36,243 bases of DNA from Mucilaginibacter sp. (GTDB lineage: Bacteria; Bacteroidota; Bacteroidia; Sphingobacteriales; Sphingobacteriaceae), in the NCBI GenBank assembly GCA_028287865.1, contig JAQBOU010000253.1, positions 1-36,243 on the forward strand. The letters run 5' to 3'. The position numbers and the translations under genes were made by a program. Below the pieces are notes generated by a model, which was not told where the DNA came from, made no database searches, and saw only the letters and a program-made list of their open reading frames with translations. Positions within the stretch are counted from its first letter, which is position 1. Every line of letters starts with the position of its first letter. Positions 26,870 through 34,659 of this stretch are shown in pieces.

Positions 26870-28134
26870 TATTTTAATATTGATTGGTAAACAGCCATAT
26901 ATTTTTCAGCGACAATTTCATTGGTAAAGGTATTTAATACTTTATTCCGGGCATTCTTTTTTAACTCGTTCTGCCTGTCCGAATTTAAGATGTAATGGAT
27001 CCCGGCAGCAAAATCGGATGCTGATTTAAATTCAGCGAGGTAACCGTTTTGCAGATGCTCCACCATATCAGGGATACCGCCGGTATCAAATGCTACAACC
27101 GGGGTAGCGCAGGCCAGGGCATCCATAATTGTATTGGGGAGGTTGTCCTCTATGGCCGGTGAAACAAATACGTTAGCAAGGCTGTAAACCTCTGCAAGAT
27201 CGCTTTGAGCGGTGATTACATCGAGCTCATAAACCTTGAAAGGTAGCAGATTTACATCAAACGATTTATTTTTACCAAAAATTACGATCTCAATATTACC
27301 CGGACTGGCATAATTATTTTTGAGATCAGTAAGCGCCGCAACCAGGTAATTAATCCCTTTACGCCTGTCCATAATATTTGCAGCGCCAAACAGGATAATT
27401 TTTGATTCTGGATCGATCTTCCATTTTAGGCGTGCCGCAGTTTTATCTTTAGCCGAAAATATTTCGGTATCAATAGGGTTCGGTATTGTTTCGATGCGAA
27501 AATCTTTCAGCAACAAACTTGTACGTGCCACATCAGCCAGCCAATGGCTGCAAGTCACAAAAACAATATTCCCGGCTGCTTTATACATGTTTGCTTTTCG
27601 CATCCATCCGGCATGAGAAATATCTTCATCATTTGGATCGCGCAGCATCCAGCAATTACCGCATTGATTTATAAAGTGATCGCACTCGCCTGCATAATGG
27701 CAGCCGCCTGTAAAAGCCCACATATCATGCAATGTCCATACAATGGGTTTGCCGGTTTCAAATAACCGCTTTAAATTATTGACAGACAGGTAGCCCATGT
27801 TTGTCCAGTGCAGGTGTAAAATAGATGCATCTGATATAGCAGGTTGTTTACTAATATCTGTTCCGATATCAGCGGTCGAAAATGCAAAGCGTACAGATTT
27901 GTCCTTTGCCCTAAACCAGATAAACGGCAGCCGTTCGTAAAAGAATTTGAATTTCCCTTTAAATCTGCCAGAAAAATCCTGACCTATACTTTTAACGCGT
28001 GGTTCGCCGGTCTTTTTTTCCTCAACCTGCATGTGTACATCCACCTGCTTTAATTCCAGCGCTTTTAGCAGGCGCATACAGGCTGCAGGCGCTCCCCCAC
28101 CGGCATCAGCTGTATTGATCAAAGTTACTTTCAT
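26869..28134 (-). CDS. glycosyltransferase family 4 / GT1-like
   Basis: HLHWTNMGYL, WTLHDMWAFTGGCHYAGECDHF, SPAIEDNLPNTIMDALACATPVVAFDTGGIPDMVEH. TAATG stop/start overlap with the GT2 gene. Confidence 0.95.
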   Translation of the reverse strand: MKVTLINTADAGGGAPAACMRLLKALELKQVDVHMQVEEKKTGEPRVKSIGQDFSGRFKGKFKFFYERLPFIWFRAKDKSVRFAFSTADIGTDISKQPAISDASILHLHWTNMGYLSVNNLKRLFETGKPIVWTLHDMWAFTGGCHYAGECDHFINQCGNCWMLRDPNDEDISHAGWMRKANMYKAAGNIVFVTCSHWLADVARTSLLLKDFRIETIPNPIDTEIFSAKDKTAARLKWKIDPESKIILFGAANIMDRRKGINYLVAALTDLKNNYASPGNIEIVIFGKNKSFDVNLLPFKVYELDVITAQSDLAEVYSLANVFVSPAIEDNLPNTIMDALACATPVVAFDTGGIPDMVEHLQNGYLAEFKSASDFAAGIHYILNSDRQNELKKNARNKVLNTFTNEIVAEKYMAVYQSILK

Positions 28135-28225
28135 GAGGCAGCGCTATTTATATCAGCAATTATAACAATTCTAAAATGAAAACTTTTACTTTTGAAAAGC
28201 CCGTGATGACGCGGAATAAAAGGGA

Positions 28226-28298
28226 TGTCACCCTGGGGCACTCGAAGGGCGCGTGCAAAGACCTTTTGCCGCCATGCTTCGAGTGCCTGCCAATGACA
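28226..28298. repeat. REP-like imperfect palindrome
   Basis: TGTCA...GGCACTCGAAG (28226-28247) versus CTTCGAGTGCC...TGACA (28277-28298). Confidence 0.75.
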
Positions 28299-28348
28299 CC
28301 GAAAAAAATTATGTTGCACAGTGAAGCGTGACAAAAGGTAAAAAATGA

Positions 28349-28870
28349 ATGATTAAAAAGATGAACTTTTTTGCTTATTTATTCCAGGACTGGAGCGCTA
28401 ACAGGCAAAACTTTAAAGCGCAGTTAGTTTTATTTATGTTCCGCCTGGTGCAGGTTTTTAACAGGTACATCATTACAAAAATTATTTTTTATCCGTATTT
28501 TATGCTTTACCGGTATTGGATAGAGTGGCATTTGGGGATTGAGCTTCCGCGAAAATTGACGATAGGTAAAGGATTATCGCTTTATCACGGCCAGGCGCTG
28601 GTGGTAAATAAAAGCACCATCATCGGCGACAATTGCGTGTTAAGAAATTCAACCACCATCGGGCATAAGAAATTAGCTGATGGTAGTTTTAGCAGGTGCC
28701 CGAAGATTGGCAATAATGTGGATATTGGCGCGAACGTTTGCATCATCGGTGATATAACCATTGGTGATAATGTGATCATTGGGGCAGGGAGTGTGGTTGT
28801 TAAAGATATCCCGGCTGATTGTAGTGTTGTTGGGAACCCTGCGAGGGTGTTGGAGAAGATAGTTGGCTAA
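28349..28870 (+). CDS. serine O-acetyltransferase-like (left-handed beta-helix) transferase
   Basis: Hexapeptide repeats ...STIIGDNCVLRNSTTIGHKK...IGNNVDIGANVCIIGDITIGDNVIIGAGSVVVKDIPADCSVVGNPARVL. Confidence 0.9.
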   Translation: MIKKMNFFAYLFQDWSANRQNFKAQLVLFMFRLVQVFNRYIITKIIFYPYFMLYRYWIEWHLGIELPRKLTIGKGLSLYHGQALVVNKSTIIGDNCVLRNSTTIGHKKLADGSFSRCPKIGNNVDIGANVCIIGDITIGDNVIIGAGSVVVKDIPADCSVVGNPARVLEKIVG

Positions 28871-28881
28871 CCTACTGGTTT

Positions 28882-28988
28882 ACTCACCCGGACGTTGCTT
28901 CGCTCGTCCACCCTTTCTTTTGCTATAAAAAAGAGGGTAAAAAGAAATTTCAAAACCCTCTTTGCGGCTTGCCGTAGATCGGGTGAGT
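28882..28988. repeat. nested palindromic intergenic element
   Basis: Outer ACTCACCCG (28882-28890)/CGGGTGAGT (28980-28988). Inner GGACG/CGTCC (28890-28909) and AAAGAGGGT (28930-28938)/ACCCTCTTT (28955-28963). Confidence 0.75.
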
Positions 28989-29075
28989 CAATAGGCTAGC
29001 GACATAAAACGTAAATCACTGGTTGTCAATGCGGCATCCTGAGGAAGTAGAAAAATAACACGTACAAAAACATTA

Positions 29076-29825
29076 ATGGAACAAAATTTAACCGACCGTT
29101 CATTCTGGAAATCTTTTTGGGAATCAAGAAAAGGACTTATATTTTATATTAAACCCAATTATATTTTTGGCGATATACTGACCAAGCTGATCGCTGAAAA
29201 AAAAATAAAGACAGCTATTGAGCTTGGCGGATTTCCGGGTTATTATTCTATCTACCTAAAAAAGTATCAGCACCTTGATACCACCCTGTTTGATTATTTC
29301 ATTCACGATGGACTGATAAATGAGCTTCTTGAAAAAAACGATCTTAAACCCGGCGATATCAATGTTATTGAAGCTGATCTTTTTAATTATAAGCCAGCCA
29401 AACTATATGACATGGTGCTTTCATTCGGGTTGATAGAGCATTTTAATGATACCAAAGCCATTATTGAAACGCACCTGCAATTTTTAAAACCAGGTGGGGT
29501 GTTGTTCATCACACTACCCAACTTTAAAAGCGTGAATGGCTGGGTGCAGCGCAAATTTGACAAGGAAAATTACGATAAGCATAACATCAACAGCATGGAC
29601 CTTCAATTACTTGCAGATTGCTGCAGGGAGCTGGGACTTACTGAAGTTGAAAGCTATTATCATGGCAAATTTTCTGTATGGCTGGAGAATAAATCAGCGC
29701 AGAGCGCTTTGGCTAAGGCACTAGTTAAAACCATTTGGTTTACGGGAAAAATATTTACAAAAATTATCCCGGTAGAAAGTAAGGCGCTATCGCCTTATAT
29801 GGTGTTGAAAGCGGTGAAATTATGA
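29076..29825 (+). CDS. class I SAM-dependent methyltransferase
   Basis: KTAIELGGFPGYYSIYLKK, LYDMVLSFGLIEHFNDTKAIIETHLQFLKPGGVLFITLPN. Confidence 0.92.
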   Translation: MEQNLTDRSFWKSFWESRKGLIFYIKPNYIFGDILTKLIAEKKIKTAIELGGFPGYYSIYLKKYQHLDTTLFDYFIHDGLINELLEKNDLKPGDINVIEADLFNYKPAKLYDMVLSFGLIEHFNDTKAIIETHLQFLKPGGVLFITLPNFKSVNGWVQRKFDKENYDKHNINSMDLQLLADCCRELGLTEVESYYHGKFSVWLENKSAQSALAKALVKTIWFTGKIFTKIIPVESKALSPYMVLKAVKL

Positions 29826-29914
29826 ACTTATAATGCCTTGCTGAACAAGAAGCAATCGCCAACTGTTCAGTTCACCATTGCCTTATATTCTGCAATAACA
29901 TTATCAAATTAGCC

Positions 29915-30475
29915 TTACAATTTTGTAATCACCTCATCCGTTGTGCCGGTTTCGCCCATCCTGGGGAAAATGGTTTTCAGGCTGTTTTCATGGGCACTTG
30001 AAACCATATCCGTCATGGCATCAGTGGCAAAAGTAATGTTATAGCCCCGTTCGCTTGCCTGGCGTGCAGTGCCTTCAACACCTATACTGGTTGATATGCC
30101 TGCAAGTACTATCCCGGTAATGCCTCTTTTGTTTAATTCTTCTTCTAAAGCCGTTTCAAAAAAGGCGCCCCAGGTATGCTTGGTAATAAAAATATCATCA
30201 GGCTGTGTCTTTACTTCGGGGGTTATTTCCAGCCAGTCTTCTTTAAATGCAGGAGGCGTTGCAGTGCTTGGATCTTTACGGGTCTTTATCCATTTCGCGC
30301 CTCCCGGGTTTACATTTACAATAACAATGGGTTGTCCGGCTTTACGGAAGGCATCAATCAGCTTTACTGCATTTTCCAGCACATCCTGTATGGGGTGCAC
30401 CAACGGAAGGCCTATTACACCTTTTTGCAGGTCTATTAAAATAAGAGCGGTGTTTTTATCAAGGGTAGTGATCAT
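29915..30475 (-). CDS. isochorismatase family cysteine hydrolase
   Basis: TALILIDLQKGV, KHTWGAFFETALEEELNKRGITGIVLAGISTSIGVEGTARQASERGYNITFATDAM. Confidence 0.94.
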   Translation of the reverse strand: MITTLDKNTALILIDLQKGVIGLPLVHPIQDVLENAVKLIDAFRKAGQPIVIVNVNPGGAKWIKTRKDPSTATPPAFKEDWLEITPEVKTQPDDIFITKHTWGAFFETALEEELNKRGITGIVLAGISTSIGVEGTARQASERGYNITFATDAMTDMVSSAHENSLKTIFPRMGETGTTDEVITKL

Positions 30476-30525
30476 TCTTAGTAAAATTTAATAAGCCGAA
30501 AGTAGGAGTTTACACAGTAATCGAT

Positions 30526-30562
30526 GCTAACTAATTAATTAGCTACAATATTTTTACAATAT
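30526..30562. promoter_or_regulatory. operator-like palindrome and 11-nt-phased direct repeat in divergent intergenic region
   Basis: GCTAACTAATTAATTAGC (30526-30543) and ACAATAT at 30545 and 30556. Confidence 0.35.
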
Positions 30563-30632
30563 CTCAGGCCACTATCAATCAAACGTTAAAATTAGTTGGT
30601 AATTTGGCTACACAATACTTTAGTCAACCATC

Positions 30633-31505
30633 ATGAAATACAATAAACTCCTGTTTTGCCTGTTGCTGTTGCCTTCCGCACTGTGGGCACAAACAACGCC
30701 TGCTGTTATTCCGCTTTGGCCAAAGGGGGCGCCCGGTTTTGAGAATCGCCGTAACGAGCCTGAACAGGCAAAAGATTATTGGGTAAAAAATATCCATAAT
30801 CCTTCGCTTACCGTTTTTCTGCCGCCTAAAGACAAGGCTAATGGCGCCGCTGTGATAGTTTGCCCCGGCGGCGGTCATCGCCTGTTGGTTTGGAACGCCG
30901 AAGGGGTTGATCCGGCTAAATTTTTAAATAATTTAGGTATAGCCGTTTTTGTATTAAAATACCGTTTGGGTCGTGATACCCTTTCGCCTTATAAAGTAGA
31001 AGTACATGCCCGAGAGGACGGTTTGCGGGCCATGCGGCTGGTGCGCAGCAGGGCAGCTGAGTTCGCGCTTGATACCAATCGCATTGGTATGATGGGCTTT
31101 TCGGCAGGTGGAGAGGTGGTTGATATGGTGACTTTCGGGCCTAACAAACCTGACGCTAATGCCCTCGATCCGATAGATCGTCAAAGCGCTAAGCCAAAAT
31201 TTTTAATCCAGATCTACCCTGGCCCTGGGTTTATTCCGGATGTTATCCCGCATGATGCGCCGCCTGTATTTTTACTCGCTGCCAATGACGATCCCTGCTG
31301 TGCCGTATCGGTAATGCAACTGCTGGAAAAGTACCGGGAAGCTAAGGTGCCGGTTGAGGCACACATCTTTACTCATGGACTACACGGATTTAATATGGGA
31401 TACCGGTCAAAATTAAAATCTATTAATAACTGGCCGCAACGCCTGGCCGACTGGCTGTCGGATAATAATATTTTAGAGCCCGAAAAGCCTAAAGTGATGC
31501 ATTAA
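30633..31505 (+). CDS. alpha/beta hydrolase (secreted esterase/dienelactone hydrolase-like)
   Basis: Signal peptide; AAVIVCPGGGHRLLVWNAEG, RIGMMGFSAGGEVVDMV, HIFTHGLHGF. Confidence 0.93.
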   Translation: MKYNKLLFCLLLLPSALWAQTTPAVIPLWPKGAPGFENRRNEPEQAKDYWVKNIHNPSLTVFLPPKDKANGAAVIVCPGGGHRLLVWNAEGVDPAKFLNNLGIAVFVLKYRLGRDTLSPYKVEVHAREDGLRAMRLVRSRAAEFALDTNRIGMMGFSAGGEVVDMVTFGPNKPDANALDPIDRQSAKPKFLIQIYPGPGFIPDVIPHDAPPVFLLAANDDPCCAVSVMQLLEKYREAKVPVEAHIFTHGLHGFNMGYRSKLKSINNWPQRLADWLSDNNILEPEKPKVMH

Positions 31506-31654
31506 GCCTCCCAAGCCCTCAACTAAATTATTTGTAAATGACTTAGCCACCTGCACGGATGGTAGTACTGCACAGTGTTAATTGAATATCCTTTTAAAAA
31601 AAGAATAAACTTTATAGTTTATAAAACTGTTACCTTTAAATAAACCCATTAGTT

Positions 31655-31951
31655 ATGGCAAATTTTCAGGAAGTTATAGCATCTGATAAACCCGTATTGG
31701 TTGATTTTTCGGCAGAATGGTGCGGGCCGTGCAAAATGATGCCGCCGATATTAAAACAGGTAAAAGATACCCTCGGTGACCAGGTAACCATTATAAAAAT
31801 TGATATAGACAAAAATCCTGCCGCAGCCAATGCTTACAAAGTACAAAGCGTACCTACCCTGATGATATTTAAAAATAGCGAAACCAAATGGCGGCAAAGC
31901 GGCGTAATGCAGGCCAGTCAGCTATTGCAAATTATACAGCAATACGTTTAG
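31655..31951 (+). CDS. trxA: thioredoxin
   Basis: [23 protein letters not shown]...[12 protein letters not shown]. Confidence 0.93.
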   Translation: MANFQEVIASDKPVLVDFSAEWCGPCKMMPPILKQVKDTLGDQVTIIKIDIDKNPAAANAYKVQSVPTLMIFKNSETKWRQSGVMQASQLLQIIQQYV

Positions 31952-32185
31952 GAGAGGTGTATGAATAAAGGCAAGAAGTGTTTTGTAAACTATCAAGAAA
32001 TCTTTTCACTTCGGACTAACCGTCTTTCCCAACTTTCCCACTCAAACTATCTCTACCACTAATTTCTACTCACTACTTTGTTTATAACAAACTTTTTACT
32101 TAAATTTAACTTATAATAAATAAGGAAAGAGTTTACCCAAAAACAACCTTTTCTTAATTAACCAATTATTTAACAGGAGGTTGTT

Positions 32186-32629
32186 ATGAGCATGGTTCAT
32201 GAAATCGAAAAATGGGGCGACACCCATCATCCAAAAGCCCTGGATATTATTCGTATAGCACTTGGAGTTTTTTTACTGATAAAAGGATTAACATTTATGG
32301 ATAATACCGCTTATCTGAAAAATCTGATTGAAAATCAGGATGTGGTACATATTTCATCAGGATTGTTAATGGCGCTTGTTTACTATGTAACGTTTGCGCA
32401 TTTGGTTGGCGGTATATTGATTGTATTAGGGACCTTAACAAGGTTTGCCTGCATAATACAGATACCTATTGTACTTGCTGCCGCATTTTTAACAGGTATT
32501 TTCCAGGAGCCAATAAATACAATGGTATGGCCCTCAATAACGGCGCTGGTTTTACTGGCTTTATTCACCATTATTGGTTCGGGACCGCTATCGCTGGATA
32601 GATATTTATCAAGTTGGGACGATATGTAG
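32186..32629 (+). CDS. DoxX family membrane protein
   Basis: Four TM segments, LDIIRIALGVFLLIKGLTFM; upstream AGGAGG ribosome-binding site. Confidence 0.8.
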   Translation: MSMVHEIEKWGDTHHPKALDIIRIALGVFLLIKGLTFMDNTAYLKNLIENQDVVHISSGLLMALVYYVTFAHLVGGILIVLGTLTRFACIIQIPIVLAAAFLTGIFQEPINTMVWPSITALVLLALFTIIGSGPLSLDRYLSSWDDM

Positions 32630-32697
32630 TTTGCGGGTTGTAAGCTCATTAGCCTTTTGCTCTTCACCAATGCCCAATGACCCAATGTCAATGAACA

Positions 32698-32967
32698 TCA
32701 ATATTCCGCCATTACTTCGTCTACATAACACCATAGCCATCGTTCGCCGGGCTCGGCAGAAATTGCTACCGGATGATTTGCATCATTTGCATGTTTGCTC
32801 ATGTGCATGTTAGGTGAGCTATCGCAACAAAGCGTTGCACCACAGGTTTGGCAGGTACGCAGGTGTACCCAGCTGTCGTGCGTTTTTACGCATTCTTCAC
32901 ATACATAGTCCTTCGGTTGCTTAAGGGTTTTTATAGCTGCCAGGTGTTTGCAAATATCCTCTTCCAT
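32698..32967 (-). CDS. UBP-type zinc finger domain-containing protein
   Basis: CEECVKTHDSWVHLRTCQTCGATLCCDSSPNMHMSKHANDANHPVAISAEPGERWLWCYVDE: UBP-type ZnF with Cys/His ligands. Confidence 0.92.
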   Translation of the reverse strand: MEEDICKHLAAIKTLKQPKDYVCEECVKTHDSWVHLRTCQTCGATLCCDSSPNMHMSKHANDANHPVAISAEPGERWLWCYVDEVMAEY

Positions 32968-33084
32968 GTTTTAATTCATTATAATAAAGGTATAATTAAA
33001 ACTACACCTTATTTGTTTTTTGATATTTCAGTCTAAGTTAATTAATCCTCCTGTTATCTTTACAGCTCTGCACCAATTAAAACG

Positions 33085-34491
33085 ATGATGACAACAGCTA
33101 TTCAAAGACGGAAGTTAAGCAGCCTTTTATTAATGCTGATTTTATTAGTTGCTTCTTTAAGGGGAACGGCGCAACCAAAGGCTTTCTCTCCCATCAGCCA
33201 GATCCTTAAAAATATCCAACCGCCGCAATTTAAAAAGACAACCTACAACATTACCGCATTTGGTGCAATTGCCGATGGGCAAACTGATGCAAAGCCTGTA
33301 TTGGATAAGGTAATAAATTTATGCAATGTCAGTGGCGGGGGAGAAGTGATCATCCCCAAAGGGACGTTTTTCGTCGGCGGATCGATTGTACTTAAAAGCC
33401 ATGTAAATCTGCATTTTGCTGATGGAGCCGAAATTATTTTTTCTTCTGATGAAAAGGACTATCTGCCTGCCGTACTTACCCTATGGGAAGGGACTGAATT
33501 ATTCAATTATTCACCTTTATTTTACGCTTACGAGTGTTCGGATATTGCAATTACCGGTAACGGTAAGATTAACGGTTCCGCAAGTAAAAACTTTGCCAAA
33601 TGGCGGCCGCAAAACTCTCCGGAGCAAAATACATTGAGACAAATGGGTATTGACGGTACTCCTGTTTATAAACGGGTATTTGGCGAGGGCTTTCATTTAC
33701 CTCCGGATATGATCCAGTTTTTTGGCTGTAAAAATGTACTGATAGATGGTATTTCAATAACAGATGCGCCCTATTGGGTGATCCACCCGGTTTTATGCAA
33801 TAACGTTACAGTTCAAAATGTAACCATTAACAGCCACAACTTAAATAATGACGGCTGTGATCCCGAAGCCTGTACCAACGTGTTAATTCAGCATTGTAAT
33901 TTTACAGTTGGTGATGACGGGATAGCTATAAAAGCAGGCAGGGACCAGGATGGCTGGAGAATAGGTCAGCCTACTGAAAATGTGATCGTCCGCAATTGTG
34001 TATTTAACTCAAAAACCAACGGCCTGTGCATTGGCAGCGAAATGTCGGCAGGGGTGAGGAATGTATACATGTACAATGTAAAGATCACAAAGTGTTTGAG
34101 CGCCATTTATTTTAAATCAAACCTGGATCGTGGCGGCTTTATCGAAAACATTCATGTTAGCGATGTGCAATGCGACAGCGCACGCTCTGCATTTATCCGT
34201 TTTGAAAATAATTACCATGGCTCGCGTGGCGGCCAGCATCCTACCCGGTTCAGTGATTTTACTATCCGGGATGTAAGCTGTACGCGCTCCGGCGAAGTGG
34301 CTATTTATGCAGTAGGGGTAAAAGACCATCCGCTCGAAAATATCTTACTAAAAAATGTAACCGTATTAAGCACTCCAAAAAATGAGATCATTGATAATAT
34401 TCAGAATTTGAGGTATGAAAATGTTTTGGTGAACGGTATCGGCTTAAAAGAGCCGGTAATTACAGGAGTTGTGAAGCTGCATACGGACTAA
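33085..34491 (+). CDS. glycoside hydrolase family 28 (polygalacturonase-like), secreted
   Basis: Signal peptide; pectate-lyase/GH28 beta-helix with NITAFGAIADGQTDAKPVLDK, NNDGCDPEACTNVLIQHCNFTVGDDGIAIKAG, TNGLCIGSEMSAGVRNV. Confidence 0.93.
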   Translation: MMTTAIQRRKLSSLLLMLILLVASLRGTAQPKAFSPISQILKNIQPPQFKKTTYNITAFGAIADGQTDAKPVLDKVINLCNVSGGGEVIIPKGTFFVGGSIVLKSHVNLHFADGAEIIFSSDEKDYLPAVLTLWEGTELFNYSPLFYAYECSDIAITGNGKINGSASKNFAKWRPQNSPEQNTLRQMGIDGTPVYKRVFGEGFHLPPDMIQFFGCKNVLIDGISITDAPYWVIHPVLCNNVTVQNVTINSHNLNNDGCDPEACTNVLIQHCNFTVGDDGIAIKAGRDQDGWRIGQPTENVIVRNCVFNSKTNGLCIGSEMSAGVRNVYMYNVKITKCLSAIYFKSNLDRGGFIENIHVSDVQCDSARSAFIRFENNYHGSRGGQHPTRFSDFTIRDVSCTRSGEVAIYAVGVKDHPLENILLKNVTVLSTPKNEIIDNIQNLRYENVLVNGIGLKEPVITGVVKLHTD

Positions 34492-34516
34492 CTTTCCAGA
34501 TATCTATTTAATAAAA

Positions 34517-34611
34517 TGTCATGCTGAATTTATTTCAGCACCTCACTTGCCAGGTATACACCTTGCAATTCCGCGCATCCTGTGGGGTGCCGAAACAAGT
34601 TCGGCATGGCG
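34517..34611. repeat. REP-like palindromic element with multi-hairpin architecture
   Basis: TGCTGAA/TTCAGCA (34522-34540), TGCCGAA/TTCGGCA (34588-34606) and outer CACCTCAC (34539-34546)/GTGGGGTG (34582-34589), all read directly. Confidence 0.75.
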
Positions 34612-34659
34612 GTTCTGTTTACAGATGAAAGCACCTAATCAACCCATCCAACCAAAGCA

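Noticed and set aside
26111-29825. A complete exopolysaccharide biosynthesis cluster
   Set aside because: Only two glycosyltransferases, one acetyltransferase and one methyltransferase on mixed strands. No Wzx/Wzy, priming transferase or chain-length genes in the window.
32186-32967. A DoxX/UBP-ZnF functional pair
   Set aside because: Convergent orientation (+ then -) with a repeat-like spacer; no evidence of co-transcription.
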